Assembly: GCA_947371415.1 (NCBI GenBank)
Contig: CANBPJ010000002.1
Span: forward strand, 1-38,743
DNA: 38,743 nt
Direction: 5' to 3'
DNA from: Burkholderiaceae bacterium
GTDB taxonomy: Bacteria > Pseudomonadota > Gammaproteobacteria > Burkholderiales > Burkholderiaceae
This document shows, piece by piece, positions 1 through 10,722 of the stretch. Numbering within the stretch: position 1 is the stretch's first letter; every line of letters begins with the position of its first letter. The notes beneath the pieces are model-generated. The model did no database searches. It saw nothing but the letters and a program-made list of their open reading frames with translations, and was not told the DNA's origin. The position numbers and the translations under genes were made by a program.

Positions 1-695
<695 letters not shown>

Positions 696-731
696 TTAAC
701 TAGTCCTTTGGTTCAATCTCATTTATTACTC

Positions 732-1226
732 TTAGCGCCACATCCACGCCAGCCACACACACTTTAAGGCAAGCACATAAGTCACCAGTAATGGGACCCA
801 AAGCACGCCTGGGACTAAATACGCAATCCCAACAAATAGCATCAAAGTCACAGCAATTTTGATAAACTCGCCTGAAATCAATGCCGCTAAATAATTTCCT
901 GGGTTCAATATTTGCGTTTTTTTTGCCAATTCCAGCCTGAATAAAAACACAGCTGATGGCAAGACGCTAATTAAACCACCTAAAAAGGCCGACTGAGTAT
1001 AAAGCCTTACCCGTGCCAGCTCCCCAAAAACCGCCCAAATCACCATGCTAAGCACGGTAACCACCACTTGTGCAGCCAAAATCTTCCAGGGTGATAACGG
1101 GGCATGATTTAGCGCATTGCTTTTTTGCAGTGCTGCCATTTCCACCTTGCTGAGAACCCGGTAAACCTCTTCTTCAGGGTCATCCCAGTCATTCACCTCT
1201 GAAAATCGATTTTTTTGAGGAATCAA
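732..1226 (-). CDS. atpI: ATP synthase subunit I (AtpI-like membrane protein)
   Basis: 164-aa ORF with several TM segments, between parB and atpB, the usual atpI position. Confidence 0.8.
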   Translation of the reverse strand: MIPQKNRFSEVNDWDDPEEEVYRVLSKVEMAALQKSNALNHAPLSPWKILAAQVVVTVLSMVIWAVFGELARVRLYTQSAFLGGLISVLPSAVFLFRLELAKKTQILNPGNYLAALISGEFIKIAVTLMLFVGIAYLVPGVLWVPLLVTYVLALKCVWLAWMWR

Positions 1227-1295
1227 TTTAGCCCCGTGAGTTTAATGTGTGCACCGCAATAGGTCAAATGTTTTGGGGTCATTTTTAGCAATGTT

Positions 1296-2183
1296 TTAAG
1301 CCTCGACACCCAGTTTTTTCAACAGAGAATCCAGCTCGTCAAATTGGCTAAAGCGGATTCTAAGCTCGCCACCCTTGCCTTTGAACTTAAATTCCGAGCT
1401 TAAGCCAATCAAATCGGCGATTTCTTGGGTTAAACGGCGCATATCGGGATCGCGGCTTGGAGCCCCCACCTCTGCATTGGTCTTGGCTTTTTTATCGCCA
1501 ATTTGCCCTCCAGCACGCGCCAAGGCAGTTGACATTCTTTCAGCCTCTCTAACCGAGAGGCCTTGAGCGGCAATTCTTTGCGCTAAAGCTACCTGACTTG
1601 CCCCAGGCAGAGGGAGCAGCGCTCGCGCATGACCCATATCTATATCACCAGCCAATAGCATGGCTTGTACTGGTTTTGCCAGCTGGCCTAAGCGCAGTAA
1701 ATTACTAATGGCGCTACGTGATTTGCCAACCGCTTTGGCGGCCTGCTCATGAGTAAAACCAAACTCCTCAATCAACCTTGCCAAGCCTTGTGATTCTTCC
1801 AGCGGATTCAAGTCCTCACGCTGCATATTCTCAACCAAGGCCATTGCTGCAGCAGCTTGATCATCGGCACCAGAAACTAAAACGGGCACCTCTTTTAACC
1901 CGGCCAAGGTTGCCGCACGAAAGCGTCGTTCGCCCGCAATAATTTCGTACTTGCCGGGGCTAACCAAGCGCACTAGTAGTGGCTGCATCACACCTTGCTC
2001 GCGAATACTTTCAGCCAACTCTTGTAGTGCACCCGCTTCCATTTTTTGGCGTGGCTGGTATTTTCCGGCCTGCAATGCAGATAACGGCAGACGATTGATA
2101 TCAGCGGTGGATTCTTTTTGTGCCTTGTCACCAAGCAACGCTTCTAGCCCGCGACCTAAACCTTTTTTCTTTATTGCAACCAT
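1296..2183 (-). CDS. parB: chromosome partitioning protein ParB
   Basis: KKGLGRGLEALLGD start, PRQKMEAGALQELAESIREQGVMQPLLVR, GERRFRAATLAGL and a helix-turn-helix region typical of ParB/Spo0J. Confidence 0.97.
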   Translation of the reverse strand: MVAIKKKGLGRGLEALLGDKAQKESTADINRLPLSALQAGKYQPRQKMEAGALQELAESIREQGVMQPLLVRLVSPGKYEIIAGERRFRAATLAGLKEVPVLVSGADDQAAAAMALVENMQREDLNPLEESQGLARLIEEFGFTHEQAAKAVGKSRSAISNLLRLGQLAKPVQAMLLAGDIDMGHARALLPLPGASQVALAQRIAAQGLSVREAERMSTALARAGGQIGDKKAKTNAEVGAPSRDPDMRRLTQEIADLIGLSSEFKFKGKGGELRIRFSQFDELDSLLKKLGVEA

Positions 2184-2204
2184 AATATTTTTTATTCCTA
2201 GGTT

Positions 2205-2975
2205 TTACATTTGCGCAATACGTTCAATCATTTCAGCGCCAAACTCCAAATAAGCTTTAGCGCCACGCGACGATCTATCGAAAGCCACCCCAGGAAGCCC
2301 ATAGGACGGGGCTTCTGCCAGACGGACATTGCGGGGAATGATGCTCTTAAATACTTTATCGCCAAAGTGCTCAAGCAATTGATCTGAGACTTGTTGTTGC
2401 AATGTCATGCGCGGGTCAAACATTACGCGCAACAAACCAATGATCACTAGGTCTGGATTTAAGTTGGCATGCACCTGCTTAATGGTGTTTACTAAATCCG
2501 ACAAACCTTCCAATGCAAAGTACTCACACTGCATTGGAACGATCACGCCATTGGCTGCACACAATCCGTTGAGCGTCAGCAGAGATAGCGCAGGAGGGCA
2601 GTCAATCAAAATAAAATCATAGTCATTGGCAACAATCGCAAGCGCATCCTTCAACCTTTGCTCTCGTGAATCCAAATCTACCAATTCAATTTCTGCGCCC
2701 GCTAAATCGCGATTTGCCGGGAGCACATCATAAGAAGAGCTCTCGCAACGAACCGCAGATTCTTTCACCGATGCAAGACCAATTAAGACTTGATACACCG
2801 TGTTATTCAGATCGGACTTCTCAATTCCAGATCCCATAGTCGCGTTACCCTGCGGGTCTAAATCGACCAATAAAACACGCTGTTGATGTCCAGCCAAACC
2901 CGCGGCCAAGTTGACTGCTGTAGTTGTTTTACCCACCCCACCTTTTTGATTAGCAATACAAAATATTTTGGCCAT
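2205..2975 (-). CDS. parA: chromosome partitioning ATPase ParA/Soj
   Basis: MAKIFCIANQKGGVGKTTTAVNLAAGLA deviant Walker A; DYDFILIDCPPALSLLT. Confidence 0.97.
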   Translation of the reverse strand: MAKIFCIANQKGGVGKTTTAVNLAAGLAGHQQRVLLVDLDPQGNATMGSGIEKSDLNNTVYQVLIGLASVKESAVRCESSSYDVLPANRDLAGAEIELVDLDSREQRLKDALAIVANDYDFILIDCPPALSLLTLNGLCAANGVIVPMQCEYFALEGLSDLVNTIKQVHANLNPDLVIIGLLRVMFDPRMTLQQQVSDQLLEHFGDKVFKSIIPRNVRLAEAPSYGLPGVAFDRSSRGAKAYLEFGAEMIERIAQM

Positions 2976-2999
2976 AGTTTTTCTTAAAAAGGTCGTGCT

Positions 3000-3662
3000 T
3001 TAAAGGGGTAATTTTCTCACGGGGGATAAGACCAACAGGCGGCGCTCCACCGCTAAATTTGGTATCCGCAAAGGCTCATCGGCCACTAATCGCCAATCAT
3101 CCATACAAACATCCTGTAACTCTTCATCTGCACGCCTAGCCTTCATCGCAAATACCAAGCCATCGGGCTTTAGAAGCGGGAGAGAAAGCTCCAGAAAATG
3201 AGCAAGATTAGTAAACGCTCTAGAAATCACCGCATCAAACTGCCCTGGCTGAGTTTTTGCAACTGTCTCTACGCGCTCACTTAGCACCTGAATATTCTTT
3301 AAACCCAGCTTTCCGCGAACGTGCTGTAAAAATGCTGTCTTTTTGCGAATAGCCTCAATCAACGTTAAATTCCAGGCTGGCTGCAAAATCGCCATAGGGA
3401 TGGCTGGTAAGCCGCCGCCTGAACCGAGGTCAGCAATGCTTGGGCTAGTGCCTGACAAAAATTGACGCATAATTGGTAAAACTGTAATAGAATCAATGAG
3501 ATGCAGTCGAACTGAGTTTTGCTCACCCTCAATTGCAGTCAAATTATGCACCCGATTCCAGCGACCCATTTCCTGTAAAAATAGCTCTAAATTAGCGATA
3601 TTTTCCGGACTTAGATTTAATCCTAAATCTTCAATTCCCAAAGAGACCAACTCATTACTCAT
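3000..3662 (-). CDS. rsmG: 16S rRNA (guanine-N7) methyltransferase RsmG
   Basis: [32 protein letters not shown] motifs; adjacent to mnmG. Confidence 0.96.
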   Translation of the reverse strand: MSNELVSLGIEDLGLNLSPENIANLELFLQEMGRWNRVHNLTAIEGEQNSVRLHLIDSITVLPIMRQFLSGTSPSIADLGSGGGLPAIPMAILQPAWNLTLIEAIRKKTAFLQHVRGKLGLKNIQVLSERVETVAKTQPGQFDAVISRAFTNLAHFLELSLPLLKPDGLVFAMKARRADEELQDVCMDDWRLVADEPLRIPNLAVERRLLVLSPVRKLPL

Positions 3663-5580
3663 GAGTTTCTTCTTGGGTTCGGCCCAAACCCTTTTTAAGG
3701 TGCACCAAGAGCAAAGATAGTGCCGCTGGGGTCACACCAGAGATTCGACCGGCCTGACCCAAGGTGGCAGGTTTGTGCAAGTTCAGCTTTTGTTGCACCT
3801 CTTTAGATAAACCGATAACTTGGGTGTAATCCAACCATTCAGGCAGGGGGAAGGTTTCGTTATGCTCTTGCCGAGCAATCTCAACCGCTTGCCTATCTAT
3901 ATAACCCTGATATTTAATGGAAATCTCAACCTGATCACTGATTTGTTGAGCTAAACCCAAGTCATCATCCAGGGTTCCCGGGGACCATAAGCCCTCTGAA
4001 AGACCAGTAATCGCCTCATAAGTGATGCCAGGGCGCCTCAATAGATCAGCCAAACTGCATTCATGGGATAAATCCTGGCCCAAAAGCTCAGATACCGCCT
4101 TGGCTGAATCATGCTTTGGTCCAATCCAAATTTCTTGCAAGCGTGATGTTTCACGTGAAACAGCCTCTTGTTTCCTGCAAAACGTACTCCAGCGGTAATC
4201 ATCAACCAACCCAAGCTCGCGGCCGATCGTAGTTAAACGCATATCGGCATTATCTTCACGCAAACTCAAGCGGTATTCTGCGCGGCTAGTAAACATGCGG
4301 TAGGGTTCTTGTACGCCTAAAGTAATGAGGTCATCAACCAAAACGCCAATGTAAGATTCGCTACGCTTGGGCAGCCAAGGCTCTTTGCCCTGCGCAGCCA
4401 AACCCGCATTAATGCCAGCAAGCATGCCTTGGGCAGCCGCCTCTTCATAGCCTGTAGTGCCATTAATCTGGCCCGCAAAGTAGAGGCCGGCGATTGCTCT
4501 TGTTTCTAAACTATGCCGCAAATGGCGCGGATCAAAGAAATCGTACTCAATTGCATAGCCGGGACGCACAATCACAGCTGCCTCTAGGCCCCGGATGCTC
4601 CGAACTAAATTCCACTGAACATCAAAGGGGAGGCTAGTGGAGATGCCGTTCGGATAAAATTCATTCGTCGTTAAGCCCTCTGGCTCCAAAAAGATTTGGT
4701 GGCTATTTCTGGAGGCAAAGCGATGGATTTTGTCTTCAATTGAAGGGCAGTAGCGGGGACCAACACCCTCAATCACACCCGTATACATCGGGGAACGATC
4801 TAAACCACCCCGGATAATGTCGTGTGTCTGCTCATTTGTGTGTGAAATCCAGCAGGGCACCTGCTTGGGATGCTGCTCTGGCCGGCCCAAATAGGAGAAA
4901 ACAGGTACGGGGTCTAAATCTCCGGGCTGCTCTAGCATCACGGAGAAATCAATGGTTCGGCCATCTATCCGTGGCGGAGTACCTGTTTTTAATCTCCCCT
5001 GGGGCAGCTTCAGCTCTTTTAATCTTGCAGATAAAGAAACTGCGGCAGGATCGCCAGCACGCCCGCCCGCAAAGTTATTTAAGCCAACATGAATTTTTCC
5101 ATCCAAGAAAGTGCCAGCAGTAAGCACTACCTTCTTGGCCATAAACTTCAGGCCCATTTGTGTAACTACGCCCTGAACCTCATCCCCCTGAACCAAGAGG
5201 TCATCTACGGCAGCCTGAAACAGGGTGAGATTTTCTTGATTTTCTAGGCGACGGCGAATAGCTGCTTTATACAAAACCCGATCGCCCTGGGCGCGAGTCG
5301 CACGAACTGCTGGACCCTTACTTGAATTCAGAATCCTAAACTGAATACCCGCCTCATCGGTAGCTGCTGCCATAGCGCCGCCCATGGCATCAATTTCTTT
5401 AACTAAGTGCCCTTTACCAATACCACCAATTGAGGGGTTACAACTCATGGCACCTAAATTCTCAATACTATGGGTAATGAGAAGGGTGTCGCATCCCATG
5501 CGCGCAGCTGCAAGCGCAGCCTCCGTTCCGGCGTGACCGCCGCCAACCACAATGACATCGAAACTCTTTGAATAGCGCAT
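3655..5580 (-). CDS. mnmG: tRNA uridine-5-carboxymethylaminomethyl modification enzyme MnmG (GidA)
   Basis: [25 protein letters not shown]-binding start; [39 protein letters not shown]. Confidence 0.98.
   Translation of the reverse strand: MRYSKSFDVIVVGGGHAGTEAALAAARMGCDTLLITHSIENLGAMSCNPSIGGIGKGHLVKEIDAMGGAMAAATDEAGIQFRILNSSKGPAVRATRAQGDRVLYKAAIRRRLENQENLTLFQAAVDDLLVQGDEVQGVVTQMGLKFMAKKVVLTAGTFLDGKIHVGLNNFAGGRAGDPAAVSLSARLKELKLPQGRLKTGTPPRIDGRTIDFSVMLEQPGDLDPVPVFSYLGRPEQHPKQVPCWISHTNEQTHDIIRGGLDRSPMYTGVIEGVGPRYCPSIEDKIHRFASRNSHQIFLEPEGLTTNEFYPNGISTSLPFDVQWNLVRSIRGLEAAVIVRPGYAIEYDFFDPRHLRHSLETRAIAGLYFAGQINGTTGYEEAAAQGMLAGINAGLAAQGKEPWLPKRSESYIGVLVDDLITLGVQEPYRMFTSRAEYRLSLREDNADMRLTTIGRELGLVDDYRWSTFCRKQEAVSRETSRLQEIWIGPKHDSAKAVSELLGQDLSHECSLADLLRRPGITYEAITGLSEGLWSPGTLDDDLGLAQQISDQVEISIKYQGYIDRQAVEIARQEHNETFPLPEWLDYTQVIGLSKEVQQKLNLHKPATLGQAGRISGVTPAALSLLLVHLKKGLGRTQEETHE
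4147..4162. promoter_or_regulatory. parS centromere-like ParB-binding site (inside mnmG)
   Basis: TGTTTCACGTGAAACA, an exact 16-bp match to the consensus bacterial parS palindrome, about 1.2 kb from parA. Confidence 0.93.
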
Positions 5581-5619
5581 GATTTGCCTCTGATAGGGCG
5601 ATGATCATAGCATTTTGTA

Positions 5620-5635
5620 GGTTTCACGTGAAACA
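5620..5635. promoter_or_regulatory. parS centromere-like ParB-binding site (upstream of mnmG)
   Basis: GGTTTCACGTGAAACA, 15/16 match to parS with a perfect GTTTCACGTGAAAC core. Confidence 0.9.
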
Positions 5636-5766
5636 ATTGTGAATATTAAAGCAAAGTATTAGTAATAAATACTATAAGTCATTGATTTAATTGATTATTT
5701 ATAAAAAATAGGTATAGGTGTGGGGGTCCAGGGAAAGCTGAAACAACACAAAACCACAAATGAGTA

Positions 5767-5782
5767 CGGCGCCGTAGCGCCG
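5767..5782. other. perfect GC-rich hairpin between mnmG and livM (possible weak terminator of the liv operon)
   Basis: CGGCGC-CGTA-GCGCCG inverted repeat; no clean T-tract on either side. Confidence 0.4.
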
Positions 5783-5813
5783 CACTAAAAGCTGTAATGA
5801 AAACTTAAATCAA

Positions 5814-6746
5814 TCAATTCTTACCCTTAAACAAATAGGTAATTTCACCAACAACCCCGCGACGAAATGCTAAAACGCAAATTACAAAAATAAATCCAGT
5901 AGCAATCGTGCTCCAAGATCCAATGTTGGCCAAATAATTTTGCAAGCCAACCACGATGCCAGCACCCACCACCGGCCCAAGAATAGTTCCCATGCCACCA
6001 AGCAGGGTCATTAGAACCACCTCACCAGACATGTGCCAATGAACATCCGTTAATGTCGCCAACTGGAAAACTAAAGTTTTTAAGGATCCCGCCAGACCGG
6101 CGAGGGCCGCTGAAATCACAAATGAAATTAATTTAAAGCGGTCAACATCGTAGCCCAAAGAAATTGCACGCGGCTCATTTTCACGAATGGCTTTTAAGAC
6201 TTGGCCGAATGGGGAATGAACTGTACGCACAATCAAAGCAAAACCAATTAAGAAAACAGCTAATACAAAGTAATACATGCTCACATCGTTTTTTAAATCG
6301 ATGAGGCCAAACAACATTCCACGCGGCACACCCTGAATACCATCTTCGCCGCCAGTAAAAGGAAGTTGAACTGCCAGGAAGTAGACCATTTGCGAGAGGG
6401 CTAAGGTCACCATTGCAAAATAAATACCCTGCCTACGAATTGCCAAAGAGCCAATCAGAAGGCCTAATGCAGCACAACCAAAAACGCCTAATGCAATGCC
6501 CAGCTCGGGTGATAGCCCAACCTCTTTGCAGAGGTAGGCGGTAATGTAAGCAGAGGTTCCAAAAAATGCTGCATGGCCAAACGAGAGTAGGCCAGTAAAA
6601 CCAAGCAACAAATTAAAGGCGCAGGCAAAAAGGGCGAAGCACAAGACCTTCATCGCAAACACTAAATAGATAAAATCCTGAAATGGCAGAAGCAGGGCAA
6701 TTAAAACCAAGATGCCATAAAGTAGTTTTGTTTTTGGGCTCATCAT
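5814..6746 (-). CDS. livM: branched-chain amino acid type ABC transporter permease (LivM)
   Basis: Polytopic permease; LSFGHAAFFGTSAYITAYL and GGMGTILGPVVGAGIVV motifs; in a Liv gene cluster. Confidence 0.9.
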   Translation of the reverse strand: MMSPKTKLLYGILVLIALLLPFQDFIYLVFAMKVLCFALFACAFNLLLGFTGLLSFGHAAFFGTSAYITAYLCKEVGLSPELGIALGVFGCAALGLLIGSLAIRRQGIYFAMVTLALSQMVYFLAVQLPFTGGEDGIQGVPRGMLFGLIDLKNDVSMYYFVLAVFLIGFALIVRTVHSPFGQVLKAIRENEPRAISLGYDVDRFKLISFVISAALAGLAGSLKTLVFQLATLTDVHWHMSGEVVLMTLLGGMGTILGPVVGAGIVVGLQNYLANIGSWSTIATGFIFVICVLAFRRGVVGEITYLFKGKN

Positions 6747-7666
6747 TATTTCTCCCGGCCGAAGAGTCCAGAAGGACGAATGAGCAATACGATTGCCATG
6801 ATCACAAAAATAACTACGCCGGACGCCTCTGGGTAAAAGACTTTGGTTAAGCCCTCAATGAGACCCAAAGCAAGTCCAGTCAAAATGGAGCCCATGATTG
6901 AACCCATTCCGCCGATCACCACAACTGCAAAAACCACAATAATTAAGTTCGAGCCCATCAGTGGGTTCACTTGAAAAATTGGTGCCGCTAAGACGCCAGC
7001 AAAACCAGCAAGACCTACGCCATACGCGTAAGCCAAAGAAATCATTAGGGGAACGTTGATGCCAAACGCTTGAAGTAGTTTTGGATTCTCAGTGCCAGCA
7101 CGAAGATAGGCGCCCAACTTTGTTCTCTCAATCACATACCAAGTGGAGAAACAAACCACCAAAGAAACTATCACTACCCACACGCGATACTTGGGCAAAA
7201 TAATACCGATTGATTCAAGCGGTATAGCACCTTGCAATACCTCGGGGGCCGAATAACTCTCGCCAGAAATTCCATACCAATGACGGAACATGCCCTCAAT
7301 AATGAGTGCTAAACCAAAAGTTAACAACAGGCCATAAAGATGGTCAAGGTGATAAAGGCGCCTAAGCATTGTGCGCTCAAGAATTAAACCAAAACCCGCC
7401 ATAAGCAAAGGCACCAGAATTAACGCAAACCAGTAGTTAATAGAAAACTCAGGAAAACCAAACCATTGGCCAACTTGAGTCAAGCCAATCCATGCAACAA
7501 AAGCACCCATGGTGTACTGGGCACCGTGCGAAAAATTAATAATGTTGAGTAGGCCAAAAATGATGGCCAGACCCAAACTCAGTATGGCGTAGAAGGAGCC
7601 ATTAATAAGCCCCACCAAGAGCTGAGCAACCAGCCCTTGTGGGGTAATTCCAAGAAGTTCAAACAT
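6746..7666 (-). CDS. livH: branched-chain amino acid type ABC transporter permease (LivH)
   Basis: LINGSFYAILSLGLAIIFGLLNIINFSHGAQYTMGAF; GGMGSIMGSILTGLALG. Confidence 0.92.
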   Translation of the reverse strand: MFELLGITPQGLVAQLLVGLINGSFYAILSLGLAIIFGLLNIINFSHGAQYTMGAFVAWIGLTQVGQWFGFPEFSINYWFALILVPLLMAGFGLILERTMLRRLYHLDHLYGLLLTFGLALIIEGMFRHWYGISGESYSAPEVLQGAIPLESIGIILPKYRVWVVIVSLVVCFSTWYVIERTKLGAYLRAGTENPKLLQAFGINVPLMISLAYAYGVGLAGFAGVLAAPIFQVNPLMGSNLIIVVFAVVVIGGMGSIMGSILTGLALGLIEGLTKVFYPEASGVVIFVIMAIVLLIRPSGLFGREK

Positions 7667-7677
7667 GCTTAATTAGA

Positions 7678-8901
7678 TTACTTATTGGTAACCAACTTGC
7701 ATCGTGACAATGAAAGTGGTTGTGTTGCTTCGGCAGCAGGAATCACCGCTTTGACGTTGTAGTAATCCCATGGGCTCTTAGAGTCGGAAGGCTTCTTCAC
7801 CTCTAGCAAATACATGTCATGCTCAAACTTACCGTCAGCACGAATCTTTCCTTTGAACAAGCCATCATCAATGTTGGTAGATTTAAGAACCTTCATTACA
7901 GCTTGAGTATCGTCAGTGCCCGCCTTTTGAACTGCAGTCAGATAAGCAAGTACTGATGAGTAAACACCAGCTTGGACACTAGTAGGCATACGCTTATGTT
8001 GCAAGATAAAACGCTTAGAGAATGCGCGCGTATTGTCATCTTTATCCCAATAAAAACCCTCGGTTAAATACATGCCTTGTGCAGCGTTCAAACCTAAAGA
8101 GTGAACATCGGAAATAAACATGAGTAAAGGAACGACTGTTTGTTTTTTATTAATGCCAAACTCTGAGGCCTGTTTAACAGAGTTGATAGTGTCTTGACCT
8201 GCGTTTGCCAGGGCAACAACATCAGCGCCACTAGCTTGAGCCTTGAGAAGGTAAGAAGAGAAGTCGCTGTTCGGGAATGGATGCTTGCTTGTGCCCAAAA
8301 CCTTGCCGCCGTTTGCGGTAACAACATTGGTTGCATCTTTTTCTAGGGCCGCACCGAATGCATAGTCAGCAGTAATGAAGTACCAATTCTTTTTCCCCTG
8401 CTTAACCACTGCTTTACCTGTACCGTTAGAGAGTGCATAGGTGTCATATGTCCAATGCACATTGTTGGCTGTACATTTCTCATTGGTAATTGGTAAGGAA
8501 GCTGCGCCAGAAACTAAAGTAATTTTGTTTTTCTGCTCAGCAACTTCCATAACTGCCAAAGCAACGTTGGTGGATACCAACTCAACAATCACATCTACAC
8601 CATCTTTGTCGTACCATTCGCGCGCCTTATTTGCGGCAATATCTGCTTTGTTTTGGTGATCCGCGCTAACCAATTCAATTTTCTTACCGAGAACCGTACC
8701 ATCCTTAGAAAAATCAGCGATTGCCATTTTCGCAGCAATAACAGCGCCAGGGCCCGCCAAGTCTGAATAGGTTGACGATAGGTCGGTTAAGACGCCAATC
8801 TTAATAACATCGCCACTGGCTTTTGATGCCTGCGAAAATGCTGGGTTAGAACCAAATATGGTTGCCGCCACCAGGCATGCGGTAATTTGCTTTAACTTCA
8901 T
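7678..8901 (-). CDS. ABC transporter substrate-binding protein, Liv/amide type
   Basis: Signal peptide then IKIGVLTDLSSTYSDLAGPGAVIAAKMAI..., periplasmic-binding fold of the Liv family; between the permease and ATPase genes. Confidence 0.9.
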   Translation of the reverse strand: MKLKQITACLVAATIFGSNPAFSQASKASGDVIKIGVLTDLSSTYSDLAGPGAVIAAKMAIADFSKDGTVLGKKIELVSADHQNKADIAANKAREWYDKDGVDVIVELVSTNVALAVMEVAEQKNKITLVSGAASLPITNEKCTANNVHWTYDTYALSNGTGKAVVKQGKKNWYFITADYAFGAALEKDATNVVTANGGKVLGTSKHPFPNSDFSSYLLKAQASGADVVALANAGQDTINSVKQASEFGINKKQTVVPLLMFISDVHSLGLNAAQGMYLTEGFYWDKDDNTRAFSKRFILQHKRMPTSVQAGVYSSVLAYLTAVQKAGTDDTQAVMKVLKSTNIDDGLFKGKIRADGKFEHDMYLLEVKKPSDSKSPWDYYNVKAVIPAAEATQPLSLSRCKLVTNK

Positions 8902-8923
8902 TTTTGTCTCCTATAAATAACCA

Positions 8924-9628
8924 CTAAACACCAAGATACTCATTTAATAAACTTGCTTTTTCAGTAAGCTCGTTTTGATTTACAACCTCGACCACGTTGC
9001 CGTGTTCAACCACATAATGACGGTCCGCCAGGGGTGCCGCAAAGCGGAAATTTTGCTCGACGAGCACAATGGTGAAGCCTTTATTACGCAGACTGGTAAC
9101 CACCTCACCTAGTTTCTGGACAATTACTGGCGCCAATCCCTCGGTAATTTCATCTAACAATAATAGTTTTGCGCCCGTTCTGAGAATTCGCGCCATTGCA
9201 AGCATTTGCTGCTCGCCGCCCGATAGTCGGGTTCCCGGGCTATTGCGCCTCTCGTAGAGATTGGGGAACATCTCATAAATCTCATCTAAACCCATGCCGC
9301 CAGGAGCAATCTCTGGCAACAACATTAAATTCTCTTCCGTACTTAAGCTTGCAAAAATGCCTCGCTCCTCAGGGCAGAAACCAACACCTAAGCGGGCAAT
9401 TCTGTAAGTTGGCATGGCAATAGTTTGTGCGCCATAAATCTCTATAGAACCCGTTCTCTTGCTAGTTAGGCCCAAGATAGTTTTGAGAATAGTGCTGCGG
9501 CCAGCCCCGTTACGCCCCAACAAAGTCACCACCTCACCATCCCGGACGGCAAAATTAACCCCATGAAGAATGTGGGACTCCCCATACCAGGACTCTAGGT
9601 TTTTAACCTCTAGCGCCATAGTGCTCAT
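8924..9628 (-). CDS. livF: branched-chain amino acid type ABC transporter ATP-binding protein (LivF)
   Basis: LLGRNGAGRSTILKTILGL Walker A; RLSGGEQQMLAMARIL signature; EITEGLAP. Confidence 0.92.
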   Translation of the reverse strand: MSTMALEVKNLESWYGESHILHGVNFAVRDGEVVTLLGRNGAGRSTILKTILGLTSKRTGSIEIYGAQTIAMPTYRIARLGVGFCPEERGIFASLSTEENLMLLPEIAPGGMGLDEIYEMFPNLYERRNSPGTRLSGGEQQMLAMARILRTGAKLLLLDEITEGLAPVIVQKLGEVVTSLRNKGFTIVLVEQNFRFAAPLADRHYVVEHGNVVEVVNQNELTEKASLLNEYLGV

Positions 9629-10416
9629 ACGCTATCGCCCCCATGGCTACCCATATAAGCCTCAACCACTAGGGGGTTGTTTGAAACCTCCTGATAAGAG
9701 CCCTCAGCCAAAACGGAGCCCCGTTGTAGAACGGTAATCCGGTCGGCGATGGAAGAAACCACCTTCATATTGTGCTCCACCATCAAAATGGTTCGGCCTT
9801 TGGAAACCCGATCAATAAGCTCTGTAACACGCTCCACATCCTCGTGCCCCATACCCTGCGTTGGCTCATCCAACAACATCAACTCAGGCTCCATTGCCAT
9901 GGTGGTTGCGATTTCTAACGCTCTTTTGCGACCGTAAGCCAGGTTGAGAGTTTCTTCGTGGGCAAAGTCGGCCAAACCAACCTCACATAAAAGCTCTTCA
10001 GCGCGCTCATTCAGCACATTAAGGGAGTTACCAGACCTCCAAAAATGAAATTCCGTACCCAAACCACGCTGCAGTGCAACACGAACATTTTCTAAAACGC
10101 TTAAGTGTGGAAAAACGGCAGAAATTTGAAATGAGCGAACAACGCCGCGGCGCGCGATTTGGGCCGGTCTCTCTTTGGTGATGTCGAAACCGTTAAACAA
10201 AATTTGGCCGCTGGACGGCTCCAAGAATTTTGTAAGAAGATTAAAGCAGGTTGTTTTGCCAGCGCCATTGGGCCCAATTAGGGCGTGGATAGTTCCCCGA
10301 GCAACATCTAGGTTGACGTCACTTACCGCAGAAAAACCTTTGAACGTTTTTCCAAGGCCAATTGTTTTTAATATTATTTCTTGCAATCTCAAATCCCCAA
10401 ACCCTTTGATGGGCAA
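9625..10416 (-). CDS. livG: branched-chain amino acid type ABC transporter ATP-binding protein (LivG)
   Basis: LIGPNGAGKTTCFNLLTKF; LAYGRKRALEIATTMAMEPELMLLDEPTQGMGHED. Confidence 0.92.
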   Translation of the reverse strand: MPIKGFGDLRLQEIILKTIGLGKTFKGFSAVSDVNLDVARGTIHALIGPNGAGKTTCFNLLTKFLEPSSGQILFNGFDITKERPAQIARRGVVRSFQISAVFPHLSVLENVRVALQRGLGTEFHFWRSGNSLNVLNERAEELLCEVGLADFAHEETLNLAYGRKRALEIATTMAMEPELMLLDEPTQGMGHEDVERVTELIDRVSKGRTILMVEHNMKVVSSIADRITVLQRGSVLAEGSYQEVSNNPLVVEAYMGSHGGDSV

Positions 10417-10483
10417 GAGTTTGAGAATACTCTAAGAAGGCTTTAGCTAATATAGCGATAACCCTAAAGGCGGAGTGAGCTTA

Positions 10484-10708
10484 TTAGCTTGTCTTGCTAC
10501 TGTTTAAATAATTCTGGATAGCAGATTTGGCAGCTTCATCTAAGACATCCATGGGGACTCTTTGCGAACCCTGAACAATCATGAGCGCATAAGGCTTAGC
10601 AAGCGCCGCCGCCTCTAAGCACAAATGCAGCTCCTCGCCCGAGGCTGGCGATTGGCTGCGCCAATAGTTAATGGCCGCCTCTAATTCTTGAATGGAAATA
10701 AACAGCAT
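10484..10708 (-). CDS. small hypothetical protein, DUF3717-like
   Basis: 74-aa ORF MLFISIQELEAAINYWRSQSPASGEELHLCLEAAALAKPYALMIV, resembling the short DUF3717 family of betaproteobacteria. Confidence 0.65.
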   Translation of the reverse strand: MLFISIQELEAAINYWRSQSPASGEELHLCLEAAALAKPYALMIVQGSQRVPMDVLDEAAKSAIQNYLNSSKTS

Positions 10709-10722
10709 GTTGAATAAGAGAT

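Noticed and set aside
5454-5636. 60-aa - strand ORF starting MFHVKPTKC
   Set aside because: Its start lies in the parS palindrome and the rest overlaps the 5' end of mnmG in another frame
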